Shown here piece by piece: positions 45,928 to 55,112 of a stretch of 64,000 bases of DNA. The stretch spans positions 1 through 64,000 of the forward strand of contig JAYODU010000011.1 in assembly GCA_038106445.1 (NCBI GenBank). Reading direction: 5' to 3'. The position numbers were made by a program, and so were the translations under genes. The notes under the pieces are model-generated. The model did no database searches. It was not told the DNA's origin and worked only from the letters and a program-made list of their open reading frames with translations. This DNA comes from Pseudemcibacter sp038106445. Its GTDB lineage: Bacteria; Pseudomonadota; Alphaproteobacteria; Sphingomonadales; Emcibacteraceae. Position 1 is the stretch's first letter, and the number at the start of each line of letters is the position of its first letter.

Positions 45928-46165
45928 AAAGAGCCAATACCCAATTGACGGTATTTTTTACTCTTGATGCCAATGCAGTTCCTGCGAAACCAAACGCTAT
46001 AAACAGGAATATGTTACCTAGAATATCGGCAAAGCCGCTATCGTCTCTTTCTTCGAAAAGAAGTTGGGTCAGCCCTTCTTCTCTCCAGTCAACATATTTA
46101 AACTCAATAGGAAAAAGTGATCCATAGGTAATAACAAAAGTGCTAAATAGAAAAAGGCCTTTCAT
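45833..46165 (-). pseudogene. VanZ-like N-terminal fragment
   Basis: Starts MKGLFLFSTFVITYGSLFPIEF and continues with FADILGNIFLFIAFGFAG and NWVLALFIFG, the first three-helix half of a VanZ-like protein. Similarity ends near residue 83, about where the convergent VanZ gene ends; the remaining 27 residues are the antisense of that gene. The conserved second half (Q-F..R...D..N..G) is absent. Looks like the 5' part of a gene whose rest was deleted. Confidence 0.65.
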
Positions 46166-46352
46166 GAATATCCTTAAATATATAATTCCTTATCATTGGC
46201 ATAACTAACGTGCAAAAAAAATTAAATTCAATCCAGTCTAAAATATGTTAAGTTAATATTTATAAAACACAGAAAATATTAATGCTTAAAATTGAATAAG
46301 TTAATTCCATAGTATCATTTTCTTATATTTTTTATAAATAGAGGAGCTTGTG

Positions 46353-47396
46353 ATGAAGGATGAGGCAGTAAAAACCGATATGGTAATTATCGGTGCAGGG
46401 CCGGTAGGTTTGTTTGCAGTGTTCGAAGCGGGGCTGTTAGGACTTAAATGCCACCTTGTGGATAATCTGGATCGTCCTGGTGGGCAATGTACGGAATTAT
46501 ATCCTGAAAAACCGATTTACGATATTCCGGCAAGGCCAATGGTTACAGGACAGCAGCTGGTCGATGATCTATTGCAGCAGATCAGCCCTTTTGATCCGGT
46601 GTTCCATTTTAATCAACAGGCAAGAGATCTGGTACAGCTGGAAGATAATAGCTGGCGGCTTACAACAAGCAGAGACGAAGTAATCGAAGCGCCAATAGTT
46701 GTTGTTGCTGCCGGTGCGGGAAGTTTCGTTCCCAAAAAGCCAAATTATCCTGATCTTGAAAAATATGAAGAAAAATCAATTGATTATGCTGTCCACAAGA
46801 TGGCCAAATATGAAGGCAAAGAGCTTGTTATTGTTGGGGGTGGCGATAGTGCGCTTGATTGGGTATTAAGCCTTCAACCCTTGGCAAAAAAACTTACACT
46901 GGTTCACAGACGAGAAGGGTTCAGAGCTGCACCGGATACAGAAGCACAGTTCAAAAAATTGGTTGCTGACGGGAAAGTTGATTTTATTATAGGAAATATA
47001 AAAAAATTAAATGGTCCGGATGGGCAGCTTACAAGTGTTGGTGTGGAGGCAGTTGATGGTGATTATGTTGATGTGGACTGTGAATATTTACTTCCATTTA
47101 TGGGATTAAAAGTCAGTCTTGGTCCAATCTCCGAATGGGGACTTAATCTAGACCGTAAACACGTTGAAGTTGACATGGAAACTTTTGCAACAGACGTTAA
47201 AGGCATTTACTCCATAGGCGATGTTTGCAGTTATCCCAGCAAGATAAAATTGATACTTACTGGTTTTTATGAGGCGGCCGTGATGTGTCATGCCGCTTTC
47301 AAATATGCATTTCCGGATCGAAAAATGGCGACTGGTTATACAACCACGAATACGGCTATTCAGGAGCGACTTGGGGTTGTATCTAAGGAGAAGTAA
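46353..47396 (+). CDS. ferredoxin/flavodoxin-NADP+ reductase, thioredoxin-reductase-like type
   Basis: FAD-binding VIIGAGPVGLFAVFEAGLLG (~11-30) with RPGGQCTELYPEKPIYDIP (~46-64), and NADPH-binding VIVGGGDSALDWVLSL (~164-180) with VHRREGFRA. There is no CxxC redox pair, which separates it from thioredoxin reductase. C-terminal GIYSIGDVCSYPSKIKLILTGFYEAA is typical. 347 residues. ATG 46353 is used rather than the preceding GTG because of its spacing to GAGGAG. Supplies electrons to ferredoxin-dependent enzymes. Confidence 0.92.
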   Translation: MKDEAVKTDMVIIGAGPVGLFAVFEAGLLGLKCHLVDNLDRPGGQCTELYPEKPIYDIPARPMVTGQQLVDDLLQQISPFDPVFHFNQQARDLVQLEDNSWRLTTSRDEVIEAPIVVVAAGAGSFVPKKPNYPDLEKYEEKSIDYAVHKMAKYEGKELVIVGGGDSALDWVLSLQPLAKKLTLVHRREGFRAAPDTEAQFKKLVADGKVDFIIGNIKKLNGPDGQLTSVGVEAVDGDYVDVDCEYLLPFMGLKVSLGPISEWGLNLDRKHVEVDMETFATDVKGIYSIGDVCSYPSKIKLILTGFYEAAVMCHAAFKYAFPDRKMATGYTTTNTAIQERLGVVSKEK

Positions 47397-47469
47397 TCAC
47401 CAATAATGATTGTAAGCTATAAAAGTCTTATTCATCCTATATTAAGACGAAATTACATAATATCTTTTC

Positions 47470-47859
47470 ATGATTAGAATCGCTTGTTTCATATGCGTAC
47501 TTTTGGTTTCTTTATCACTGATACCAGAAGCAGGCTTTGGACAGGTACCTATAGAGGTGCCTGAACCATCGCGATTAAACACCTTTCCACCACACCAGAG
47601 AATGAGAATTCCAGATCCACTTGCCCGTCACGGAGAACTGCCGGACAAGGTGCGTAGTGGTGAATATGTGCAATTGAGTGTGATCAGAAAAATAATAAGC
47701 GAAAAATATCCTGGTAAAATTGTCAATGTGAACCTGCTCAGGGCAAGGCGGGAAGATCTGCAGGATCTTTATGATGTGCGGGTACTGACGGATGCTGGAA
47801 AGCTGTTGTCCATAAAATTTGATGCCAACACTGCAGAAATTGTTGATGTGAAAGGGTAA
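47470..47859 (+). CDS. exported PepSY-like protein
   Basis: 129 residues with a signal peptide (to about residue 24, EAGFGQ) and a C-terminal PepSY-type module (~60-129: YVQLSVIRKIISEKYPGKIVNVNLLRARRED...YDVRVLTDAGKLLSIKFDANTAEIVDVKG). It is 5 bp upstream of a response regulator and sensor kinase. Such proteins often sit beside PhoP/PhoQ-type pairs in alphaproteobacteria and may tune the sensor from the periplasm. Confidence 0.8.
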   Translation: MIRIACFICVLLVSLSLIPEAGFGQVPIEVPEPSRLNTFPPHQRMRIPDPLARHGELPDKVRSGEYVQLSVIRKIISEKYPGKIVNVNLLRARREDLQDLYDVRVLTDAGKLLSIKFDANTAEIVDVKG

Positions 47860-47864
47860 ACTAT

Positions 47865-48524
47865 ATGAGGTTACTACTAGCAGAAGATGATCCGGACCTT
47901 TCCCGCCAGCTTAAGAGTTTTCTTGAGGATGCGGGCTATGCTGTAGATGCATCGCTAAACGGTGAAGACGCTCACTTTTTAGGTGAAACTGAAAGTTATG
48001 ATGCGATCATTCTTGATTTGGGGCTGCCAATAATGGACGGTATAAGTATTCTGAAAAAATGGCGTGCTGATGATATTGATACACCTGTGCTTATTCTTAC
48101 TGCGCGGGATAGTTGGGCCGAAAAGGTTGCAGGTCTTAATGCCGGTGCTGATGATTATGTTCAGAAACCGTTTCAGATAGAAGAAGTTCTTGCACGTATC
48201 AGGGCATTAATCCGACGGGCAGCAGGCCAAAGCTCGGCGGAGCTATCTATCAAAGGATTAACTCTGAATAGTGCATCTTCGAAAGTTACAGTTGATGGTA
48301 TACCGATTAAACTTACAGCACAGGAATATAGGCTTCTATCCTATATGATGCATCATCCGAATAAGGTTATTTCCCGAACAGAGCTCACAGAACATATTTA
48401 TGATCAGGATTTTGACATTGATTCCAATACGATAGAAGTTTTTGTAACACGGATACGCAAAAAAATTGGAATTGATCTTATTAAAACTATAAGAGGACTG
48501 GGGTACCAACTTGTCGCTGACTGA
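47865..48524 (+). CDS. OmpR/PhoP-family response regulator
   Basis: Receiver domain with Asp8-Asp9, phospho-acceptor Asp51 in IILDLGLPIMDG, Thr79 and Lys101 in YVQKPFQ. C-terminal winged helix (~125-219) with LTAQEYRLLSYMMHHPNKVISRTEL and NTIEVFVTRIRKKIG, then TIRGLGYQL. 219 residues. Partner of the downstream histidine kinase; the neighbourhood resembles PhoP/PhoQ, but signal and regulon are not visible here. Confidence 0.93.
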   Translation: MRLLLAEDDPDLSRQLKSFLEDAGYAVDASLNGEDAHFLGETESYDAIILDLGLPIMDGISILKKWRADDIDTPVLILTARDSWAEKVAGLNAGADDYVQKPFQIEEVLARIRALIRRAAGQSSAELSIKGLTLNSASSKVTVDGIPIKLTAQEYRLLSYMMHHPNKVISRTELTEHIYDQDFDIDSNTIEVFVTRIRKKIGIDLIKTIRGLGYQLVAD

Positions 48525-48543
48525 CGAACATAGGGGCACAAAA

Positions 48544-49917
48544 ATGGGAAAGGGTCCGTTATGGGTTCGTCTTGTTTCAATATCGGTTATTTGGATTGCT
48601 CTAACACTGGTTGTTGCAGGGGTGCTGCTGTCACTGGTTTTCAGGGATACGCTTGAAAGGAATTTTGATCAAAGACTGAGTAGTCTACTTGATAACCTGA
48701 TTGGGGTGAGTTCTAACGTAAGTGCAACCGAGATTGATCTGGAACGTCCCATGTCAGATCCCCGGTTTGATCAGCCTTATTCTGGATGGTATTGGCAGAT
48801 TTCAGCAGAAGGAATGCCTCCATATAGATCAAGGTCACTGTGGGATGTGGACCTTGAAGTTGATTTTGAAGCAGCTTTGGGTTCAATTATTTATAGCTAC
48901 ACAACAGGACCTGAGGATCAGCAATTAAGGCTGTTAACAAGGGCGATAACTATTCCTGAAAGTAATATTGTTTATCATTTTATGGTTGCCATCGATATGA
49001 ATGAAATTGAAGAACAGGCGGTCAGGTTTGATAATATATTGCTTGTTGGGCTGAGTGTTTTAGGAGTGGGCTTGATTGCAGCATCACTTTTGCAGGTTTT
49101 TCTTGGACTAAAGCCACTGGGGCATATTAAGAAATCACTGGGGAAAGTCAGAAAGGGTGAAGTTGATTACCTGCCGAACGATTTTCCCAAAGAAATTCAA
49201 CCACTAGCTGATGAATTAAATGCATTGCTGGATCATAATAATGAAATAGTTGTGCGCTCTCGTATCCAGGTTGGAAATTTGGCGCACGCATTAAAAACAC
49301 CAATTGCAATTCTTAAAAACGAAGCACGAATGAATGCAGGGCCAATGTCTGAAACTGTGGCCAAACAAACTGAAAATATGCATAAATATGTTGAGCATTA
49401 TTTGCGAAGAGCACGTGTTTCAGCGAATGTCCGCTCCCTGAGTGGTCATAGTGCAGTTGTGCCGGCACTCAATAATATTGCCCGTGCTCTTAATAAGCTC
49501 CACAAAAATAAAAATATCATTGTCATAGCCAATGATCAAAACCTCACCTTTAAAGGGGATATAAATGATTTTGAGGAAATGGCGGGTAATTTGATGGAAA
49601 ATGCAGCAAAATGGGCTGCTAAAAATGTTCGAGTTGAGTGTTATAAGAAAGACAAGTGGTTAATCATAGAAATTCGTGATGATGGGCCGGGTATAGAAAA
49701 AAGTGCAAGAGAAGCAGTTTTTGCCCGTGGTGAAAGACTCGATGAAAAAATACCGGGTTCTGGGCTCGGGCTTTCTATTGTTAAGGACTTGTCTCGACTT
49801 TACGGTGGGGAGATTACATTAGCTGATAATGATCAAAATGCTATCAAAAGTGGTCTTTTTGTTTCACTTAAACTACCATTAGTATATATTTATGAACAGA
49901 ATATTATTTTAAGCTGA
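48544..49917 (+). CDS. PhoQ-like sensor histidine kinase
   Basis: Two transmembrane helices (~10-38 and ~165-190) flank a periplasmic sensor of about 125 residues with several acidic stretches. The phosphorylated His248 is in NLAHALKTPIAI, and the ATPase domain has NLMENAAKWA (N box), IRDDGPGI (G1) and GSGLGLSIVKDL (G2). 457 residues from ATG 48544, which follows AGGGG; a TTG start overlapping the regulator gene is less likely. Signals to the upstream response regulator. Confidence 0.9.
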   Translation: MGKGPLWVRLVSISVIWIALTLVVAGVLLSLVFRDTLERNFDQRLSSLLDNLIGVSSNVSATEIDLERPMSDPRFDQPYSGWYWQISAEGMPPYRSRSLWDVDLEVDFEAALGSIIYSYTTGPEDQQLRLLTRAITIPESNIVYHFMVAIDMNEIEEQAVRFDNILLVGLSVLGVGLIAASLLQVFLGLKPLGHIKKSLGKVRKGEVDYLPNDFPKEIQPLADELNALLDHNNEIVVRSRIQVGNLAHALKTPIAILKNEARMNAGPMSETVAKQTENMHKYVEHYLRRARVSANVRSLSGHSAVVPALNNIARALNKLHKNKNIIVIANDQNLTFKGDINDFEEMAGNLMENAAKWAAKNVRVECYKKDKWLIIEIRDDGPGIEKSAREAVFARGERLDEKIPGSGLGLSIVKDLSRLYGGEITLADNDQNAIKSGLFVSLKLPLVYIYEQNIILS

Positions 49918-49990
49918 ACCTTCCGTTCATATTTCATTCATTTAAGTGCTGCTAATATGGTACCATTAAATCACGATGTGAGGAGTTGTT

Positions 49991-50467
49991 ATGAAAAAAG
50001 TAGCCGCAATTATATTGATGAGTTTCACTCTTTCTGCTTGCCAAATGGGTGAGAAAGAAGGGTTTGGTACTTTCATGGGCACCCTGGGTGGTGCGATGGT
50101 TGGTTCAGCCATATCCGATAATGGTCGGGGTGGTACTGGTAACGGTATTATCATTGGCGCACTAGCCGGAGGTATTATCGGTAACAGCATCGGCCGTGCG
50201 GCAGATGAAAGAGACCGCGAACGCATGTACCGGGCGCAGCAAGTCGCCCTTGAAAATTATCCATCGGGTCAGGCATCCACTTGGTACAATCCCGATACAG
50301 GTAACTCAGGTAGTTATGTTCCGCAACCTGCAGAACAAAATGAAAACGGCCAATATTGCCGCGAATATCAACAAACGGTCACAATTGGTGGAAAAACTGA
50401 AAACGCATATGGGCGTGCGTGTCGCCAACCCGACGGTGACTGGAAAATTGTAAATGATCGAATTTAA
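49991..50467 (+). CDS. glycine-zipper outer-membrane lipoprotein (17-kDa antigen-like)
   Basis: Lipoprotein signal MKKVAAIILMSFTLSAC, then a glycine-zipper region (~27-70: FMGTLGGAMVGSAISDNG, NGIIIGALAGGIIGNSIGRAADE) and a C-terminal domain with CREYQQTVTIGGKTENAYGRACRQPDGDWKI, as in the RT0821/Lpp0805 surface-antigen group. 158 residues. Likely spans or inserts in the outer membrane. ATG follows GAGGAG. Confidence 0.85.
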   Translation: MKKVAAIILMSFTLSACQMGEKEGFGTFMGTLGGAMVGSAISDNGRGGTGNGIIIGALAGGIIGNSIGRAADERDRERMYRAQQVALENYPSGQASTWYNPDTGNSGSYVPQPAEQNENGQYCREYQQTVTIGGKTENAYGRACRQPDGDWKIVNDRI

Positions 50468-50513
50468 TAAAGAGTAAGTTTGAAGTAATTGTAATGAGTT
50501 GAGTTAACTGAGT

Positions 50514-50587
50514 TTAGGTGGTCCCGGTTTATTCTGTATAAACACTCTCCTCACAATTTGTGCATAAAGCCAATCGGGACCACCTAA
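50514..50587. repeat. 16-bp inverted repeat between convergent lipoprotein and FKBP genes
   Basis: TTAGGTGGTCCCGGTT (50514-50529) pairs with AATCGGGACCACCTAA (50572-50587), all pairs good save one G-T; the loop is 42 nt. It fills most of the intergenic space and may terminate both genes, though no T-run follows. Its shape resembles the larger repeat at 60363-60448, but the sequences differ. Confidence 0.75.
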
Positions 50588-50592
50588 TATTT

Positions 50593-51087
50593 TTAATTTA
50601 CACGAATTAATTCAACAGTAAAAATCAGATCTTCATTTGGCCCGATAGGACCTCCGGGTGTTCCACGCTCACCATAAGCCAGTTCAGACGGTATAAGAAA
50701 TTTATAAGTGGCACCTTCTTTCATCAATTGAACACCTTCTGTCCATCCCGGAATAACGCGATTAAGTGGAAATTCGGCGGGTTGACCCCGGTCATAACTG
50801 CTATCAAATTTTGTTCCGTCCAGAAGTGTACCTTCATAATGAACAGTTACCATATCTGTTGCTTCAGGACTTGCGCCAGTACCTTCCTGGATAATTTCGT
50901 ATTTTAGTCCGCTTGCGGTTTTGATCATTTGATTTGCAGTTGTCACAATTTGCTCCATATTTTCTGTACTTTCAGCTGCAGAAGCTTCAGCTTGCTGCTC
51001 AGTTGATTGGTCGGAACATGAAATCATAATTAATCCCATAGCAGAAATTGCTATCATGTTGCCGAATTTAATAAAAGTTGATCGCAT
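50593..51087 (-). CDS. FKBP-type peptidyl-prolyl isomerase lipoprotein
   Basis: Signal and lipobox MRSTFIKFGNMIAISAMGLIMISC give an anchored protein. A Ser/Glu/Ala-rich linker (~25-50) precedes the FKBP domain: MVTVHYEGTLLDGTKFDSSYDRGQPAEFPLNRVIPGW, then EGVQLMKEGATYKFLIPSELAYGERG and DLIFTVELIRVN. 164 residues. Catalyses prolyl cis-trans isomerisation of envelope proteins. The conserved Tyr, Phe-Asp, Ile-Trp and Tyr positions are present. Confidence 0.93.
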   Translation of the reverse strand: MRSTFIKFGNMIAISAMGLIMISCSDQSTEQQAEASAAESTENMEQIVTTANQMIKTASGLKYEIIQEGTGASPEATDMVTVHYEGTLLDGTKFDSSYDRGQPAEFPLNRVIPGWTEGVQLMKEGATYKFLIPSELAYGERGTPGGPIGPNEDLIFTVELIRVN

Positions 51088-51315
51088 TTAAAACTCCAAG
51101 TCTTAAGTTCTTTGGTTATTGAATACACCACTCCTATAAAGCAAAAATGTGGCAGTTCCAAGTTTGAAATAAATCTTATTGATATAGGGTGTCTATGTAA
51201 CAGTTAAACGCTTGTCACATTAGTGTCATATATTGTATAAGCAATCAGTCAAAAATGGAATTTATAGCATTTAAAAATCCCTATTATATAATGGTTTAGA
51301 CAAAAGGTATAAATA

Positions 51316-52440
51316 ATGTCGAAAATTAAAATCGCCATCGCAGGTATTGGTAACTGCGCGAGTTCTTTAATCCAGGGTATTTACTATTATACTCCGGAAC
51401 GTGTTGGAAATGATAAAATTGTTCCCGGTCTTATGCATTGGGATATAGCCGGATACCGTCCATGTGACATCGAAGTTGTCGCTGCATTTGATGTGGATGC
51501 ACGTAAAGTCGGCAAAGATGTAAATGATGCAATTTTTGAAAAACCGAATTGTACAACTATATTTCACCCTGACCTGCCAAAAAGTGGAACTATTGTGAAA
51601 ATGGGTAATATTCTGGATGGTGTCTCAGAACATATGAAGGATTACGATGATAACCGTACATTTGTTCTTGATGGCAGACCATCTGCAACCAAGGAAGATG
51701 TTGTACGCGAATTAAAAGAAAGTGGTGCTGAAATTCTGACCAACTATATGCCAGTAGGTTCGGAGGAAGCCGCAAAATTTTATGCCGAATGTGCGCTTGA
51801 GGCGGGCATTGCATATATTAACAATATGCCTGTATTTATAGCATCCAACCCCGAATGGGCAAAGAAATTTGAAGATGCAAATCTGCCAATCATTGGTGAC
51901 GATATTAAAGCACAGCTTGGGGCGACAATTACTCACAGAACACTTACGGATCTGTTTGCAAAGCGTGGTGTTGTACTTGAACGTACTTATCAGCTTAACA
52001 CTGGTGGTAACACTGACTTTCTGAATATGAAAAATCAGGAAAGACTGAAATCCAAGAAAATTTCAAAAACGGAAGCGGTGCAATCAGTTGCCGGTTCACG
52101 TCTTGATGATGAAAATATTCACGTCGGCCCGAGTGATTATATTCCGTGGCAGAATGATAACAAAGTATGTTTCCTTCGTATGGAAGGTGACCTGTTCGGT
52201 GGTGTGCCTATGAACCTTGAAATGCGCCTTTCTGTTGAGGATAGCCCGAACTCAGCAGGCGTAGCAATTGATATGATCCGCTGCTGTAAACTGGCTCTCA
52301 TGAATAATGAAGGTGGCATTCTTTCTGCGGCATCTGCTTATTTCTGTAAACATCCACCGGTTCAATTTACAGATGATCAGGCATATGAAATGACCGAAGA
52401 ATTCATCAAATCACGCGTTGAAGCAACGAGTGCTGCATAA
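51316..52440 (+). CDS. ino1: myo-inositol-1-phosphate synthase
   Basis: Converts glucose-6-phosphate to 1L-myo-inositol-1-phosphate with NAD+. Matches the archaeal/actinobacterial type: KIKIAIAGIGNCASSLIQG (Rossmann), NYMPVGSEEAAKFYAECAL, GDDIKAQLGATITHRTL with the catalytic Lys, and LNTGGNTDFLNM. 374 residues. Its stop overlaps the start of the cytidylyltransferase gene (TAATG), so the two are coupled. Rare outside actinobacteria, archaea and some thermophiles, which makes the adjoining cluster of interest. Upstream 51088-51315 is AT-rich with no gene. Confidence 0.93.
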   Translation: MSKIKIAIAGIGNCASSLIQGIYYYTPERVGNDKIVPGLMHWDIAGYRPCDIEVVAAFDVDARKVGKDVNDAIFEKPNCTTIFHPDLPKSGTIVKMGNILDGVSEHMKDYDDNRTFVLDGRPSATKEDVVRELKESGAEILTNYMPVGSEEAAKFYAECALEAGIAYINNMPVFIASNPEWAKKFEDANLPIIGDDIKAQLGATITHRTLTDLFAKRGVVLERTYQLNTGGNTDFLNMKNQERLKSKKISKTEAVQSVAGSRLDDENIHVGPSDYIPWQNDNKVCFLRMEGDLFGGVPMNLEMRLSVEDSPNSAGVAIDMIRCCKLALMNNEGGILSAASAYFCKHPPVQFTDDQAYEMTEEFIKSRVEATSAA

Positions 52441-53156
52441 TGAAAGGTTTGATCGTAGCTGCCGGACAGGGCAGCAGAATGAGAGAACACGGTGAGAGCA
52501 AGCCACTGATCGAAATTGGTGGCGTGCCAATCATTGAGCGTGTCATTATGAATGCCCGAAAAGGGGGTATTGATGATATTTATGTTGTAACCGGTTACCG
52601 CGGTACAAAGGTTCGTTCATCTCTCGATGAGTTAGCGGAACGTGAAAATATTGCGATTACACATATCACCAATGATGAATGGCAGCGCCCAAATGGCCTT
52701 TCTGTTTATGCGGCTAAAGGTGTCATTGACGGGCCTTTTATCCTTACCATGTGTGATCATTTGTTTGATCCGGAAATAATCAAAGATTTGATTGCTGCTG
52801 ATCACGAGGATGATACAGTTACACTTTGTGTCGATTATAATATTGAAAATCCGGTTATTGATATTGATGATGTAACACGTGTTAACTGTACATCACGGCA
52901 AATACTCAATATCGGCAAAATTATCCGTGATTATAATGCTTTTGATACCGGAATATTCTACTGCACAAATGCAATGTTTGACGCATTGGAACAAAGCGCG
53001 CGTGAGGGTGATGAAAGTATCACAGGTGCGATGAATGTGCTCGGCGCGCGCGATAAGGCACGTACTTTTGACATTAAAGGCCGTTTGTGGCTTGATGTGG
53101 ATGATCCGATGGCTTTTGGTAAAGCTATTGTTTATGTCAACGAAGGTAAATTATAA
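52440..53156 (+). CDS. inositol-phosphate cytidylyltransferase-like nucleotidyltransferase
   Basis: N-terminal GLIVAAGQGSRMREHGESKPLIEIGG is the nucleotidyltransferase signature with Lys21. NDEWQRPNGLSVYAAKG and TMCDHLFD (Asp106, Asp110) match the cytidylyltransferase half of archaeal IPCT/DIPPS enzymes. WLDVDDPMAFGKA at the C terminus fits the second metal site. 238 residues, single-domain. With ino1 immediately upstream, the predicted product is CDP-inositol from CTP and inositol-1-phosphate; the partner transferase would be the CDP-alcohol enzyme at 56.2-57.2 kb. The substrate is inferred from context. Confidence 0.8.
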   Translation: MKGLIVAAGQGSRMREHGESKPLIEIGGVPIIERVIMNARKGGIDDIYVVTGYRGTKVRSSLDELAERENIAITHITNDEWQRPNGLSVYAAKGVIDGPFILTMCDHLFDPEIIKDLIAADHEDDTVTLCVDYNIENPVIDIDDVTRVNCTSRQILNIGKIIRDYNAFDTGIFYCTNAMFDALEQSAREGDESITGAMNVLGARDKARTFDIKGRLWLDVDDPMAFGKAIVYVNEGKL

Positions 53157-53158
53157 AA

Positions 53159-53470
53159 TTATTTTTCACCACTGCGGATTTTTTTGTGGTGGTGAATTAC
53201 TTCTTCTATAATAAAATCCAGAAATTTTTCTGAAAAATCTGGATCAAGTTGTGCTTCTTCAGAAAGTTTGCGAAGGCGTGCGATCTGTTCGCATTCGCGT
53301 GTTTTATCAGATGGGGGAAGGTTGTGTTCGGCCTTATAAATTCCAACTTTCTGAGTAATTTTGAACCGCTCAGCCAACATACTGATTAAGGCAGCATCAA
53401 TGTTATCTATGCTTTTTCTATATTCAAGCAGTTTGGAATTAGCTTTTTGATCTGTTGGCTTAGTATCCAA
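53159..53470 (-). CDS. chorismate mutase (AroQ type)
   Basis: Converts chorismate to prephenate. The 103-residue all-helical domain shows EYRKSIDNIDAALISMLAERFKITQKVGIYKAEHNLPPSDKTRE, typical AroQ with the conserved Arg-x-x-I-D-x-D/I, Lys and Arg/Glu positions. Ends 2 bp from the convergent cytidylyltransferase gene. Fits no step of the inositol pathway and may simply be a neighbour. Confidence 0.9.
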   Translation of the reverse strand: MDTKPTDQKANSKLLEYRKSIDNIDAALISMLAERFKITQKVGIYKAEHNLPPSDKTRECEQIARLRKLSEEAQLDPDFSEKFLDFIIEEVIHHHKKIRSGEK

Positions 53471-53531
53471 TTTTTTTCCCTTACCATTTTAGTAATTTAA
53501 ATTTAGCAAAAGTTTTATGGTATTTAAAAGG

Positions 53532-55091
53532 TTATTTTGAAAGGAATTTGGACTTTAATTGTTTTTTATCGGATTTTTTAAGTGCAATTAGCATCAATGA
53601 AAATCCGTATAGTACGAATATAAGTATAATTCCGGGTAACATTCCCACCCCGTTTAATAAATTAAATGGACCATATTCTGCTATCAATCCAAATAGTACA
53701 GCTGCAATAACCGCTGCTAATATTACCCTTAAAACATCGAATTTAAGCATGTTAATACCGTATAATTTGTTGATTGTGATGACCCGAACCATATTCATGA
53801 TGAAATAAGTACTGCAAAGTGCCATTGCAATTCCAGTGGGGCCCAACCCTAATATTTGCGAATATAAATATGCAAGAAGCAAATAAATGGGGATCATTAT
53901 AAGTGAAATAATGGGATTAAATAACGGCGTACGGTAAATAATAGGTAGGTCAGCCATGCCAAATCCACCGTTTATTGTTTCTCCCAACATAAGGAAAAAC
54001 AAGATAACCGCGCCTGTCAGTGCGATTGATAAATCTCCAAAATTTTGTTCATCCAAGAGTAACGCATCAAATATTTCTACACCATAAAAGATACATAAAA
54101 TAACCAGGATTGATTGGATCATTAGTATCCACCGAGATACCATTATCATCTGTTTTTCAACGGTTTTAAAATCTTTTTCCACAAGATTTTTAGCCATGAC
54201 CGGTGAAAGAATGGGATAAAAGCTTTGATAAATTTTTTCCACTGAAGTTGCAAACTGCTGGGCAATTGTATAGACGCCCAGGATTGCTTCGGAGAAGAAG
54301 AATTTAACGGTAAATATATCCATTCTCATGAAAAACAGCAGCGCAAGATCATGAAAGGCCGTTGGTCCTGAAAATCTGAGCAGCTTTTTCATCAGATTGA
54401 AATCAGGGCGGGCACGCAGCGTTTTATCAAATGAATAAAGGTGGCAAAATGCCCAGATTGAGTAAATAAGGGCGGCAATTAAAGCAATTGCGTAAGCCAT
54501 TAACAGCCCGTAATTATCAAAGCCAAGATAAAATAACAAAAGCATTGTAAATAAAAGGATATATGGTTCAATAATACTTCTGGAGACAACTTCATAACGC
54601 ATTTTTCTTGTTGCCCTTGTTCCGGCTAAAATCACGTCCAGCGCAGCAATAACCATCACCATGGGAGCTACCGATGTAAGTCCTGCTACCATTTCAGGAT
54701 AATCAAAAATTGTGGCCAGTAATCCTGCGCTTAACATAATTATGCCTGTAAAAATAGCGCCTACCAATAACGAACAACATAGGGCTGACATCATGACCTG
54801 TTCAATTGAATATTTATCAGCATAAGAATCATCATGAATAAATTTGAAAAGGGATCTTTTAAAGCCGAATGTTGCAAATGCAGCACATAATTCTATGGTC
54901 GTGATTGTGTAATTATAACGACCATAAAGTTCCGGGCCAAACAGCGTAACTGCAAGTACCAAGAAGGGAAGTCGTGATCCCAGCCTGACAAGAAAACCAA
55001 AAAAATTCGCGCCAGCCCCTTTGGCGATATCTTTGTTGTCCCTTGCCGTAATGACGGCTTTATCGTCTGCATTTTCGTCAGTTGATGACAT
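53532..55091 (-). CDS. MOP-superfamily flippase (Wzx/polysaccharide type)
   Basis: 519 residues with 12-14 hydrophobic helices: GANFFGFLVRLGSRLPFLVLAVTLFGPELYGRYNY at the N terminus, FRSGPTAFHD-like LLRFSGPTAFHDLALLFFMRMDIF in the middle, and an EKIYQSFYPILSPVMAKNL segment, all Wzx/MATE-like. Moves a lipid-linked substrate across the inner membrane. It sits 21 bp after a secreted Svf1/AttH-like gene and after the CDP-alcohol transferase, which suggests its cargo is the product of that enzyme. Confidence 0.82.
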   Translation of the reverse strand: MSSTDENADDKAVITARDNKDIAKGAGANFFGFLVRLGSRLPFLVLAVTLFGPELYGRYNYTITTIELCAAFATFGFKRSLFKFIHDDSYADKYSIEQVMMSALCCSLLVGAIFTGIIMLSAGLLATIFDYPEMVAGLTSVAPMVMVIAALDVILAGTRATRKMRYEVVSRSIIEPYILLFTMLLLFYLGFDNYGLLMAYAIALIAALIYSIWAFCHLYSFDKTLRARPDFNLMKKLLRFSGPTAFHDLALLFFMRMDIFTVKFFFSEAILGVYTIAQQFATSVEKIYQSFYPILSPVMAKNLVEKDFKTVEKQMIMVSRWILMIQSILVILCIFYGVEIFDALLLDEQNFGDLSIALTGAVILFFLMLGETINGGFGMADLPIIYRTPLFNPIISLIMIPIYLLLAYLYSQILGLGPTGIAMALCSTYFIMNMVRVITINKLYGINMLKFDVLRVILAAVIAAVLFGLIAEYGPFNLLNGVGMLPGIILIFVLYGFSLMLIALKKSDKKQLKSKFLSK

Positions 55092-55112
55092 GCCTAATTT
55101 TCTAGTGCTTTA

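Noticed and set aside
51088..51315. A small gene or riboswitch upstream of ino1
   Set aside because: The 228-bp gap is AT-rich with no frame over 30 codons bearing a ribosome site and no strong stem.
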